Shown here: in pieces, positions 1 through 7,038 of the stretch | Layout of the letters: every line of letters starts with the position of its first letter | Position numbering within the stretch: the first letter of the stretch is position 1 | Assembly (NCBI GenBank): GCA_964421565.1 | Contig: CAYQXJ010000009.1 | Coordinates: 1-64,000, forward strand | From: CAYQXJ01 sp964421565 | Lineage (GTDB): Bacteria; Planctomycetota; Brocadiia; SM23-32 | Length of the DNA stretch: 64,000 nt | Direction: 5' to 3' | Notes under the pieces: generated by a model | Seen by the model: only the letters and a program-made list of their open reading frames with translations | Database searches by the model: none | What the model was told of the DNA's origin: nothing | Position numbers and translations under genes: made by a program

Positions 1-9
1 GGAGGAGCC

Positions 10-882
10 ATGTGCGCGCGGAGGCGAATGTTCGCGTCGGAGCCTGAAGAGCTCGCGGGGGGGTTCGAGTTCACCGAAGGGCCGGCCTGGCATCCCGAGG
101 GTTTTCTCGTTTTCAGCGATATCCCGGCGGACACGATCTACTGCCTGAAAGCGGGCGGCGCGCGGGTGCTACGGCGACCCAGCGGCCACGCGAACGGTCT
201 TGCCTTCGACCCGCAGGGGCGCCTTGTCGCCTGCGAACACGGCGCCCGACGCGTCTCGCGCACGCTGCCCGGTGGCATGCTGCAGCCGGTTGCCACGCAC
301 TACGGGAGCGGGCGATTGAACAGCCCGAACGACGTGGCGGTCCGCAGCGACGGAGACATCTTCTTCACCGATCCACCTTACGGAGTCGAGGACGGGGAAC
401 GAGAACTCGACTTCCAGGGCCTCTACCGTGCCGGCACGGACGGCGCCCTTGCCCTGCTGGCGCAGGACTTTCTGAAGCCGAATGGTCTCGCCTTCTCGCC
501 CGATGAGTCCGTGCTCTACGTGGCGGACACCGAGCGGCACCACCTGCGCGCCTTCGAGGTGGCAGGCGATGGCACTCTTCGCAATGGCCGCGTCTTCTTC
601 GCGGCAGAGCCCGGCGAAGAGCTGCGACCGGACGGCATGAAGGTCGACGAGGAGGGCAACGTGTACATCGCCGGAATGGACGGCGTCTGGGTGGTCGACC
701 CGTCGGGACGGCGGCTCCAGGCGCTGAAACTGCCGGTGCGGCCATCGAACCTGGCGTTCGGCGAGCAGGGGCAGACGCTGTTCATCACGGCGCGGGCGAG
801 TGTGTTCCGCGTTCGCACCACCGTGAGCGGGGCCACCTGGCCAGCAAGAAGGGGGCGGCGAAGGCCCTCCGATGCGGATTGA
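10..882 (+). CDS. SMP-30/gluconolactonase family sugar lactonase
   Basis: A six-bladed beta-propeller lactonase of the SMP-30/gluconolaconase/LRE (regucalcin) family, expected to hydrolyse an aldonolactone to the sugar acid with one divalent metal. The three usual metal ligands are placed as expected: Glu23 in FTEGPAW, Asn158 in KPNGLAFSPDE, and Asp208 in RPDGM. The NSPNDV motif (about residues 104-109) is also typical. The length of 290 aa is normal for the family. The ATG at position 10 has a GGAGG at positions 1-5, but the frame stays open to the window edge, so an upstream start cannot be excluded; Met7 is another option. No signal peptide is seen, so it is probably cytoplasmic. A paralogue lies at 52117-52986 inside a sugar-acid operon, which suggests a similar role. 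The Arg-rich C-terminal tail is unusual. The natural substrate cannot be deduced. Confidence 0.85.
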   Translation: MCARRRMFASEPEELAGGFEFTEGPAWHPEGFLVFSDIPADTIYCLKAGGARVLRRPSGHANGLAFDPQGRLVACEHGARRVSRTLPGGMLQPVATHYGSGRLNSPNDVAVRSDGDIFFTDPPYGVEDGERELDFQGLYRAGTDGALALLAQDFLKPNGLAFSPDESVLYVADTERHHLRAFEVAGDGTLRNGRVFFAAEPGEELRPDGMKVDEEGNVYIAGMDGVWVVDPSGRRLQALKLPVRPSNLAFGEQGQTLFITARASVFRVRTTVSGATWPARRGRRRPSDAD

Positions 883-927
883 CAGGGATTGCCGCCTCAC
901 GGCAAGGGCGCGGCCACACCGGTCAGC

Positions 928-953
928 ATGCAAGCCTGGAAGGCGGCTTGCAT
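928..953. repeat. perfect 9-bp inverted repeat, possible terminator
   Basis: ATGCAAGCC (928-936) and GGCTTGCAT (945-953) are exact reverse complements around an 8-base loop. The hairpin starts 46 bases after the stop of the lactonase gene and about 100 bases before the cupin gene. No T-run follows it, so it is not a classical Rho-independent terminator. It could be a Rho-type terminator stem or a regulatory hairpin in the cupin leader. Confidence 0.45.
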
Positions 954-1052
954 CCACGCTTTGCAGGAGCCCGCGGCCCGTCTTCAGGTGACACCCTTTG
1001 TGCCACAGGATAGGCTGGATACTGTAGAAGCTCAACGCGAGGAGACCACGCC

Positions 1053-1391
1053 ATGTCCGACAAGCAGTCCGGCGGGCTATCGCCGTCGACACCTTATGCG
1101 CTCTCAGCCCTGGTGGACTACGCGGAGGGGTCCATTGTCAGCCGAACCCTGGCCGACACGGAGCAGGGCACAATCACCCTGTTCGCGTTTGACGAGGGGC
1201 AATCGCTCAGCGAGCACAGCACGCCCTACGACGCCTACGTCGCCATTCTGGACGGGGAGGCAGAGCTGGTCATCGCCGGCAAGCCGGTGCGCCCGAGCGC
1301 GGGCGAGATGGTGCTGATGCCCGCCGAAGTGCCTCACGCCGTCCGTGCGCCGGGTCGGTTCAAGATGATGCTGGTGATGATACGGGCCTGA
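1053..1391 (+). CDS. small cupin domain protein
   Basis: A single-domain cupin of 112 aa. The beta-barrel core runs from about residue 40 to 108. It has a cupin-1-like segment (SLSEHSTPYDAYVAILDGEAEL) and a cupin-2-like segment (GEMVLMPAEVPHAV), with His residues that could bind a metal, although the first motif is incomplete (one His rather than two). A GAGGAG site ends 8 bases before the ATG, fixing the start. No partner domain is present, so the reaction or ligand is unknown. Small cupins of this type act as mannose-isomerase-like enzymes, dioxygenases or sensors. It is followed by a convergent DMT-family exporter 31 bases away, so it is probably transcribed alone. Confidence 0.8.
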   Translation: MSDKQSGGLSPSTPYALSALVDYAEGSIVSRTLADTEQGTITLFAFDEGQSLSEHSTPYDAYVAILDGEAELVIAGKPVRPSAGEMVLMPAEVPHAVRAPGRFKMMLVMIRA

Positions 1392-1422
1392 GGGCGGGGT
1401 GGGCTGACATCTGCCCCGTCGC

Positions 1423-2298
1423 TCAGCCGTGCAGAATCAGCAGCGCCAGTGCGCCGACGATCGCGGCCGTGGCGGGCAGCCGGACCCAGGCGCCGCGCTC
1501 GCGATGGATGATGAACGCCGCCACGACGCCGATTACGATGCTGAACTGGCGGAAGGCGAGCAGGTAGCCCGTCTGGGTGGCCATCTGGAAGGCCCAGAGC
1601 ACCAGCGTGTAGCTGGCCAGGCCCAGAATGCCCGCGGCCAGCGGCATCCACCAGCCGACCTTCGCGCCCTGAGGTGCCGGGTCTGCGAAACCCCGGTGCA
1701 AGGCCAGGTAGGTCAGCGCGGCGAATACGTGCCACACGCCGCAGTAGAGCAGGGCGCTGCCCGGGCCCTGCAGCATCGCCTCCTGCGCCACCTTGTCGAG
1801 CATCGTGAACCCGGCGATCGTCGCGGCGGTCAGCAGTATCCACACGAGTTCGCGCAGGTGGTAGCGCTTCAGGTCGAACTTGCGCAGCGACTGCTGCGGC
1901 GCCAGCACGCAGCCAGCGGTGACGATGATCATTGCAAGCCAGCCGACGGCGCTGGGATAGCGTCCGCGCAACACGTCGATGGCCGCCACAATCAGCACGG
2001 GCAGGGCGCGCGCGACGGGATAGACGATGGTGAAGTCGGAGGAGCGGTATGCGAGCGCCAGGAACCAAAAGTAGCTGCCGCAGATGGCGCCGCTGATCAC
2101 CACGCAGGCCCAGGCGACGGGCGGGAAGGAGTGAGGCAGCGCGAGGCCGGCGCCCACCACCACGCCGGCCATCGGAACGATGAGCAGCAGCATGCGGCGG
2201 AAGAACGTTACTTCGTCCCGCCGGTGCCTCGCCAGCAGGTTCCAGCCCGCGTGGGTGAAGCAGGAAAGCAGTATGAGAACGGCAGGGAAGACAGTCAT
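1423..2298 (-). CDS. EamA/DMT-superfamily transporter
   Basis: An integral inner-membrane protein with about ten hydrophobic segments arranged as two EamA repeats, one from about residue 5 to 130 and one from about 150 to 290. This is the layout of 10-TMS drug/metabolite transporters, which export amino acids, metabolites or drugs. Recognisable pieces are THAGWNLLAR near the N-terminus, and YPVARALPVLIV and LAFRQFSIVIGVV at the ends of each repeat. The frame is open to 2343, but the extra 15 residues (MPRTLAAPASWMGAP) do not look like the family N-terminus, so the start at 2298 was chosen; neither start has a convincing ribosome-binding site. The substrate cannot be predicted. It is convergent with the cupin gene. 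Confidence 0.8.
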   Translation of the reverse strand: MTVFPAVLILLSCFTHAGWNLLARHRRDEVTFFRRMLLLIVPMAGVVVGAGLALPHSFPPVAWACVVISGAICGSYFWFLALAYRSSDFTIVYPVARALPVLIVAAIDVLRGRYPSAVGWLAMIIVTAGCVLAPQQSLRKFDLKRYHLRELVWILLTAATIAGFTMLDKVAQEAMLQGPGSALLYCGVWHVFAALTYLALHRGFADPAPQGAKVGWWMPLAAGILGLASYTLVLWAFQMATQTGYLLAFRQFSIVIGVVAAFIIHRERGAWVRLPATAAIVGALALLILHG

Positions 2299-2429
2299 TG
2301 GAGCACCCATCCAGGAGGCGGGGGCGGCCAGCGTCCGCGGCATTATACGGGGCCAGGGCGCGCGGGGCGAGGGGCAGCGCCGCAGTGCATGGAAGGGGCG
2401 GGGCTCCCGTGTGCCGTGGGCGGGAAGGC

Positions 2430-3161
2430 TCAGCGCAGGTCCACCCAGGCCCAGATGACCTGTCCGATGACGGGTTCCTCCATCTCCCGCAGGTCGATGA
2501 CGATGGGGGGGTATGCGCGCTGGTCGTCGTTGTCGCTGAAGAGCAGTGCGAAGTGGCTTCGCACACGGAGTCGCTTGATTACCACGCCGCCGTCGGGCGT
2601 GCGAGAGCAGACGACCTTGCCCTCGACGGCGCGCAGCGGCAGGGGCGTGATGTCGACGGCGACGATGGAGCCGTCAGTCAGCGTGGGGGCCATGCTCTCG
2701 CCGGCTATGCGCACGCAGCGCAGCTTCTCCGGGTGGGGGGCGACGCGCTTGTGGATGACGCAATAGCCCTCGACCTGGTCCTCCATGATCAGTCCGGCAC
2801 CGGCCGCCGCCGGATCGCGCAGGTAGGGGACGGCATAGTATTCGTCCTGCCCCTCCAGTCGGCGGATGGCCTCCAGCTCCTCCTCGGAGGTGGTGATGAT
2901 GGGCCGGGTGGCGCCCGCGCTGACGAAGGGATCGCCGGCGTCCTGGAGGACCCACTCGTGGTTGATCCGGAAGCGGTGCTCCAGGGCGAGCAGGACGGGC
3001 AACGGCGGGCGGCGCTCGTCGGCCTCGTAGGCGGCCACCGTGCTCTGCGTGACACCGATGCCCTCGGCAAGCTCTGTCTGGTTCATCCCCAGTTCGGCGC
3101 GGGCCGCACGCAGTCGCTGGCCGACGGTGCGTGGCGCCGATGGACGTACGGCTCTGGCCAT
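2430..3161 (-). CDS. LexA-like repressor: XRE HTH plus S24 self-cleaving peptidase domain
   Basis: A phage-repressor/LexA-type regulator of 243 aa. Residues 13-65 form an XRE helix-turn-helix (QTELAEGIGVTQSTVAAYEADERRPP). Residues about 135-243 form an S24 peptidase domain with the catalytic Ser156 in GESMAPT and Lys196 in VVIKRL. An AAAGAGL segment at about 118-124 provides Ala-Gly cleavage bonds about 34-36 residues before the Ser, with the Lys 40 after it; these spacings resemble LexA (Ala84-Gly85, Ser119, Lys156). RecA-stimulated self-cleavage is therefore plausible but inferred. The start at 3161 is set by GGGGAGGG seven to eight bases upstream; an in-frame ATG at 3209 has no such site. 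It is divergent from the Gam-like gene, and a TATAAT promoter with an adjoining palindrome lies in the spacer, suggesting autoregulation. It could instead be a plain phage-type repressor without RecA input. Confidence 0.88.
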   Translation of the reverse strand: MARAVRPSAPRTVGQRLRAARAELGMNQTELAEGIGVTQSTVAAYEADERRPPLPVLLALEHRFRINHEWVLQDAGDPFVSAGATRPIITTSEEELEAIRRLEGQDEYYAVPYLRDPAAAGAGLIMEDQVEGYCVIHKRVAPHPEKLRCVRIAGESMAPTLTDGSIVAVDITPLPLRAVEGKVVCSRTPDGGVVIKRLRVRSHFALLFSDNDDQRAYPPIVIDLREMEEPVIGQVIWAWVDLR

Positions 3162-3212
3162 TGCAGGCCCTCCCCTCACATTCGGCTCCGCATCAGCGGA
3201 GCGAGTCACCCT

Positions 3213-3267
3213 TACCAGGTATTATATGCTCATGAAAAGCCTAAAAGCAATGGTATGGCACCTGGAA
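3213..3267. promoter_or_regulatory. Repressor promoter with two candidate operators
   Basis: Leftward promoter for the S24 regulator: perfect -10 TATAAT (plus-strand 3221-3226), 18-base spacer, and weak -35 TTGCTT (plus-strand 3245-3250). The odd palindrome TACCAGGTA at 3213-3221 touches the -10 and would overlap the transcription start. A second site, CACCTGGAA at 3259-3267, matches 7 of 9 positions of the first site's reverse complement, with centres 46 bases apart. The region is much more AT-rich than the flanking genes. Operator identity is an inference from position and symmetry only. Confidence 0.5.
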
Positions 3268-3279
3268 AAGGTAAACTAC

Positions 3280-3308
3280 TTGACAAAGGTCGGCAGAACG
3301 ACTAAGCT
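3280..3308 (+). promoter_or_regulatory. Promoter of the Gam cassette
   Basis: Consensus -35 TTGACA (3280-3285), 17-base spacer, weak -10 TAAGCT (3303-3308), reading towards the Gam-like gene. The second candidate operator lies 12 bases upstream of the -35. A strong AGGAGG (3370-3375) serves the ATG at 3381. Confidence 0.5.
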
Positions 3309-3380
3309 ATATCTTTGCTGTTCAGAAGTATAGCACATTGAGGGGCCGAAAGCAAGAGCCCAATTCATCAGGAGGGAGCA

Positions 3381-3914
3381 ATGACCACTGCAGCGCGAGC
3401 AGGCGAGAACCTGGCGGAGCGAGCCGTAGCACGCAGGCTCAGGAAGCTGGCAGCCGTCGCGGCGGAGCGCGATCGTTTGAAGGCCGAACTCGAACGCGAC
3501 CTGGCCGCCGTCCACGAACGCTACGGCGCCGGGCTGCAGAGCGCTGAAGGGCGGCTGAAGCGCCTGGCGCATTCACTGGAGCGTTTCTGCCGAACGCGCC
3601 GCGACCTGTTGGTCGGCGACGGCCGCAAGAGTCTGGCCACGGAGTGCGGCGAAATCGCATTCCGCCGCGTGCCGTCGGCCGTCGAGGTCCGCGAAGGCTG
3701 CGACGGCGATGACGCCTGCCGCAGGCTGCTGGAGTGCGGATGCAACGAGCTGGTGCGCGTGCGGCGTACCCTCAACCGGGGCGCGGTGCGCCGGGCGGTC
3801 GAGAGTGGCCGGCTGGGCGAGGGCGAGCTGAAGCGCGCTGGTCTGTGCATAGTGCCGCGTCCCGACGCTTTCCGCTGGCGCCTTCGCGGCGTCGGGCAAG
3901 GAGGCGCCCGATGA
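3381..3914 (+). CDS. Phage Mu Gam-like DNA-end-binding protein
   Basis: A 177-aa protein resembling the host-nuclease inhibitor Gam of phage Mu, a Ku-like protein that binds double-stranded DNA ends and protects them from exonucleases. An N-terminal charged coiled coil (about residues 20-70) leads into the family's core: a helix ending in LERFCRTRRDLL, then GRKSLATECGEIAFRRVPSAVEV (about 93-115), then a helix and a VRRTLNRGAVRRAVES segment. Mu Gam has the same order (EWCEANRDEL, KTANLVTGEVSWRQRPPSV, then a KEAIL segment). Its ATG has AGGAGG five bases upstream, and its stop overlaps the next start (ATGA). No transposase or other Mu genes are nearby. It is divergent from a LexA-like repressor and upstream of uvrC, suggesting a domesticated repair role, which is inferred. 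Homology is from pattern recognition, not alignment. Confidence 0.72.
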   Translation: MTTAARAGENLAERAVARRLRKLAAVAAERDRLKAELERDLAAVHERYGAGLQSAEGRLKRLAHSLERFCRTRRDLLVGDGRKSLATECGEIAFRRVPSAVEVREGCDGDDACRRLLECGCNELVRVRRTLNRGAVRRAVESGRLGEGELKRAGLCIVPRPDAFRWRLRGVGQGGAR

Positions 3915-4231
3915 ACGCACGGCGCATCGCGCGTACCGTTGCCGCGTGCGTGCCCGCGCACCTGCGCCGGCTGCGCGGCCGGCTGATGCTGGAGGGGGAG
4001 GCCACTTTCCTCGGCGTCGAGGAGCTCAGGTGTCCCGCGTGCCGCGGGCAAGGGTGGCTGAACCGGCGTCGTCTGGAGGCATGCACCCTGTGTTGCGGCT
4101 TCGGCGAAGTGCCGGACGGGCTGGCGGAGTGGTATCGCGCGCAGAGCTCCTACGTGCGGCGCCGCGAGCAGGCCGCAGGGGGCGCGGCGCGCCGCGGCCT
4201 GGCGAAAGCGACGGCGGGACAGGACGAGTGA
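3911..4231 (+). CDS. Small Cys4 zinc-knuckle protein
   Basis: A 106-aa basic protein translationally coupled to the Gam-like gene by an ATGA overlap. It has a CPAC-RGQGW pair (Cys41, Cys44) and a CTLC-CGFGE pair (Cys58, Cys61), which resembles one zinc site of the DnaJ central domain (CxxCxGxG repeats). The N-terminal 25 residues are Arg-rich (RRIARTVAACVPAHLRRLRGR), which suits nucleic-acid contact; the C-terminus is charged and probably disordered. I do not recognise a specific family. Small DnaJ-type zinc proteins are common in phage early regions, where they are usually uncharacterised. Its position between a Gam-like and an excisionase-like protein suggests the three act together or share one mobile ancestry. 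Confidence 0.65.
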   Translation: MNARRIARTVAACVPAHLRRLRGRLMLEGEATFLGVEELRCPACRGQGWLNRRRLEACTLCCGFGEVPDGLAEWYRAQSSYVRRREQAAGGAARRGLAKATAGQDE

Positions 4232-4258
4232 TACGAGAAGACGGAGGCGAGCCCAACC

Positions 4259-4486
4259 ATGACGTGTGCAGTATGCGGATGTCCGGAACAGAGGTGGCTG
4301 CGCGTCGCGACCGTGGCGCGCCAGTTCGGCTGCAGCAGCAAGCGCGTGCGCCGCATGATCAAGCGGGGTGAGATCGACGGGGTGTTGTTCGGCGGCGAGT
4401 GGCGAGTCGACCACGAGTCGCTCGATGCCTATGTGCGTAAGGATTCGGTGCGGTTCTCCCCTGCGCAGGCGGACGGGGGATGGTAG
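4259..4486 (+). CDS. Excisionase-type helix-turn-helix protein
   Basis: A 75-aa protein with a winged-HTH of the excisionase/MerR-like class (HTH_17). The segment WLRVATVARQFGCSSKRVRRMIKRGEIDGVLFGGEWRVDHESLDAYV is cut here only by description: helix-turn-helix at about residues 13-36 and the wing (GGEWRVD) at about 45-51. Such proteins bend DNA during phage excision or act as small regulators. The N-terminus has a CAVCGC pair of cysteines that may bind metal, which is unusual for the family. A GGAGG site (from about 4245) precedes the ATG. It follows the zinc-knuckle gene by 27 bases and precedes uvrC by 95 bases. No integrase accompanies it. Confidence 0.72.
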   Translation: MTCAVCGCPEQRWLRVATVARQFGCSSKRVRRMIKRGEIDGVLFGGEWRVDHESLDAYVRKDSVRFSPAQADGGW

Positions 4487-4519
4487 CGCGGCGGCCCCCC
4501 GGCCCGGCATTCTCACCAT

Positions 4520-4549
4520 TCGACAGGCCGGCCGACGGTCGCCTATGAT
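4520..4549 (+). promoter_or_regulatory. uvrC promoter
   Basis: TCGACA (4520-4525, 5 of 6 matches), 18-base spacer, TATGAT (4544-4549, 5 of 6 matches), ending 32 bases before the uvrC ATG. It would let uvrC be expressed independently of the Gam cassette, while read-through from the cassette stays possible because no terminator is seen between them. Confidence 0.6.
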
Positions 4550-4581
4550 GGTATGCAGGCAGACCTTGCGGAGTTCAATGC

Positions 4582-6435
4582 ATGAGCGTGCAGATACCGG
4601 AGAGGTTGCGCGCCAGGATCGACGAGATGCCGCGCAGGCCGGGAGTATACCTGCTGAAGGACGAACGGCAGGAAGTCATCTACGTCGGCAAAGCGAAGGA
4701 CCTGCGCGCCCGCGTGCGCAGTTACTTCCAGCAGGGCGGAGAGGACTGGCGGCTGATCTGCAAGCACATCGACCAGGTCGCCGACGTCGACGTGGTGGTG
4801 ACGGCCTCCGAGAAGGAGGCCCTGCTGCTGGAGAACAACTTCATCAAGCAGTTCCGCCCCAGGTACAACGTTTACTTCCGCGACGACAAGAGCTTCGTCA
4901 GCATCAAGATCGACCGAACCGAGCCCTGGCCGCGTCCGGTGATTACGCGGCGGCTCGACGACGAGGGCGCTACCTACTTCGGCCCCTACGCCAGCGCGAA
5001 GGCCGCGCGTCGCATGTTGCGCGCCCTGCAGGACCTGTTCCCCCTGCGGCGATGCTCCATCCGCCAGTGCAGCCGGCGCCGACGGGCCTGCCTCTACGGA
5101 GAGATGGGCAAGTGCCTGGCCCCGTGTTGCGCTGACGTAGCCCGCCAGCAGTACGATGAGCTGGTCGAGCAGGTCGTCTTGTTTCTGAAGGGTCGCAACG
5201 CCGACCTGTTGCGCGAGCTGCGCGAGCGGATGGATCGGGCTGCCTCGAATCTGGAGTTCGAGCGCGCCGCACGGCTGCGCGACCGCATCGCTGCCGTGCA
5301 GACCACCATGGAGCGGCAGCGCGTCGCCTCCAGCGCTGAGGAGGTCGATCGCGACATCTTCGGCATCTGCACGCTGGACAGGTACGTCGCGGTCGCCGTG
5401 CTGTTCGTGCGCGGGGGCAACGTTCAGGACGTGGCCAGCTACCGCTTTCCCGCCCGGCTGGACAGCGAGCAGGCGATCTTCCGCTCCTTCCTCAACCAGT
5501 TCTACAGCCAGAACCGCTTCATCCCGCAGGAGGTACTCACGCCCGTGCCGACGCCTGACGCCGATTTGCTGGCGGGCTGGCTGACGGAGAAGAAAGGGCG
5601 CAAGGTCTCCGTCATCTGGCCGCGGCGGGGGCGCAAGCGCGAACTGGTCGAGCTGGCCAACCGTAACGCCCGCGAGGCCGAGCGCGCGGCAACCACACGC
5701 AGCGAACGCCGGGCCCTCGAGATGGAGTCGCTGCAGGACATGTTGGACCTCGACGAACTGCCCACGGTCATCGAGTGTTTCGACATATCGACGCTTCAGG
5801 GCAGGGAGGCGGTCGGCTCCATGGTCGTTTTCCGCGACGGCGAGCCGGACAAGTCCTGCTACCGGCACTATAGGATACGCCACGTCGAGGGGCAGGACGA
5901 CTACGCCATGATGCGGGAAGTCCTCACTCGCCGCTACGGCAAGCTGGCCGAGCAGCAGGAGGGCGAGACGCCCGAGCTGGTGCTTGTCGACGGGGGCAAG
6001 GGCCAGTTGGCAGTAGCAACGGAGGTGCTCGACCGGTTCGGACTGCTCGATGCGTGCGAGGTGGCCGCGCTGGCGAAGGCGCGCACACGGGACGGCCGCC
6101 GGCTGAAGGAGGAGCGTGTCTATCAGCCCGGATGCGCCGATCCCGTCGTGGTGCTGCAGGACACTTACGGTTTCCGCCTGATCACGCGGGTGCGCGACGA
6201 GGCTCACCGCTTCGCGATCGCCTATCACCGCAAGGTGCGCCGCCGCCGCAGCGTGCAGTCGCCGCTGGAGGAGGTGCCGGGTATCGGCGCCAGGAAGGCG
6301 CGCCGCCTGGTCAACCACTTCGGCGGTCTCAACAAGGTCAAGCGCGCGAGCGAGGAGGAGCTGAAGGCCGTGCGCGGCGTCTCCGACGTGCTGGCCGAAC
6401 AGATCGTCCAGCACTTCCGTCGCAGGGGCGATTGA
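4582..6435 (+). CDS. uvrC: UvrABC excinuclease subunit C
   Basis: The dual-incision nuclease of nucleotide excision repair, which cuts 3' and then 5' of a lesion held by UvrB. The domains are complete: GIY-YIG nuclease at about 18-100 (GVYLL at 21, IYVGKAKDLRAR at 33-44); a four-cysteine cluster (Cys158, 163, 170, 178) matching the family's Fe-S motif; a UVR helical pair at about 203-240 that binds UvrB; an RNase H-like nuclease with Asp401 (ECFDIS) and Asp470 (VDGGKGQL); and tandem helix-hairpin-helix motifs from about 550 to the end. The length of 617 aa is normal. The first ATG matches the family N-terminus. It has its own promoter and follows a Gam/HTH cassette, an unusual neighbourhood that may put it under the S24 regulator. 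Confidence 0.97.
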   Translation: MSVQIPERLRARIDEMPRRPGVYLLKDERQEVIYVGKAKDLRARVRSYFQQGGEDWRLICKHIDQVADVDVVVTASEKEALLLENNFIKQFRPRYNVYFRDDKSFVSIKIDRTEPWPRPVITRRLDDEGATYFGPYASAKAARRMLRALQDLFPLRRCSIRQCSRRRRACLYGEMGKCLAPCCADVARQQYDELVEQVVLFLKGRNADLLRELRERMDRAASNLEFERAARLRDRIAAVQTTMERQRVASSAEEVDRDIFGICTLDRYVAVAVLFVRGGNVQDVASYRFPARLDSEQAIFRSFLNQFYSQNRFIPQEVLTPVPTPDADLLAGWLTEKKGRKVSVIWPRRGRKRELVELANRNAREAERAATTRSERRALEMESLQDMLDLDELPTVIECFDISTLQGREAVGSMVVFRDGEPDKSCYRHYRIRHVEGQDDYAMMREVLTRRYGKLAEQQEGETPELVLVDGGKGQLAVATEVLDRFGLLDACEVAALAKARTRDGRRLKEERVYQPGCADPVVVLQDTYGFRLITRVRDEAHRFAIAYHRKVRRRRSVQSPLEEVPGIGARKARRLVNHFGGLNKVKRASEEELKAVRGVSDVLAEQIVQHFRRRGD

Positions 6436-6459
6436 CGCCCCGCCGTCGCTTGCTCCGTG

Positions 6460-6960
6460 TCAGCGGGCCGCGAAGCCGCCCGGGCGCTCAACAATCCGCA
6501 TGCTGTGGAGCACGGGAAGCAGCAGCGGAGTGACCGCCGCGGTGAATGCGGCCTGGCCGAGACCCGCCCGCAGCAGCGGCGCCGAGGCAGTGCCCGCGCA
6601 GACCATGCCCAGAACGGATTCCGCCACGCTGAATGCCAGGATGAACAGGGCCACCAGCAGAAGCTCCGTCCAAAACGACTCGCGCAACAGGTACTCCCCC
6701 AACGTCACCGTGCCAGCGGCGGCGACGAGCATCAACAGCGCGGAAGAACCGAGTCGGCCCGAGGAGCCGAGGTCGCGGATGATGCCCACTGCGAACGCAC
6801 CGCCCAGCGCGCCGCGGTGGCTGGCCTCCAGCGAAAGAAACGCCGCCAGGGCGAGCAGCAGGTCGACGCGCAGGAAGCTGTAGCTGAAGCGCTGCGCCAG
6901 GCACGCCTGCAGCACAAAAAGCGCGGCCAGGCACGCGGCGAGGCGGGGTCTGCGCAGCAT
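6460..6960 (-). CDS. MreD-like rod-shape membrane protein
   Basis: A 166-aa protein with about five membrane segments. It resembles MreD, the small inner-membrane partner of MreC in the elongasome. The family-like stretch is VDLLLALAAFLSLEASHRGALGGAFAVGIIRDLGSSGRLGSSALL (about residues 32-76, described not quoted in full elsewhere), with the conserved order: hydrophobic VDLLL helix, a Gly-rich turn, then RDL and a Gly-Leu-Ala/Ser helix. No mreB, mreC, pbp2 or rodA adjoins it. It sits 78 bases downstream of an ABC permease on the same strand, so it may be read from the TetR-controlled export operon. The match is moderate because MreD is poorly conserved; an unrelated small membrane protein is possible. 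Confidence 0.6.
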   Translation of the reverse strand: MLRRPRLAACLAALFVLQACLAQRFSYSFLRVDLLLALAAFLSLEASHRGALGGAFAVGIIRDLGSSGRLGSSALLMLVAAAGTVTLGEYLLRESFWTELLLVALFILAFSVAESVLGMVCAGTASAPLLRAGLGQAAFTAAVTPLLLPVLHSMRIVERPGGFAAR

Positions 6961-7038
6961 CGGTCTACCTGTTCGGAGCGGACGAATGAACCGGCCCGAT
7001 TGTGCCGTACCCCGGCGATGCGGCGCAAGGGCGCGCGC

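Noticed and set aside
1429..2766. 445-aa rightward open frame over the DMT transporter
   Set aside because: Antisense shadow spanning two real leftward genes and their spacer.
3381..4486. Intact Mu-like prophage
   Set aside because: Only Gam-like, Cys4 and HTH genes are present. There is no transposase, integrase, terminase or structural gene, and both sides are host genes.
3521..4519. 332-aa leftward open frame over the Gam cassette
   Set aside because: Ser/Arg/Pro-rich shadow translation; the three plus-strand genes have ribosome-binding sites and recognisable motifs.
4543..6414. 623-aa open frame on the minus strand opposite uvrC
   Set aside because: It is the GC-rich shadow of uvrC: no family resemblance, no ribosome-binding site, and the plus-strand protein is certain.
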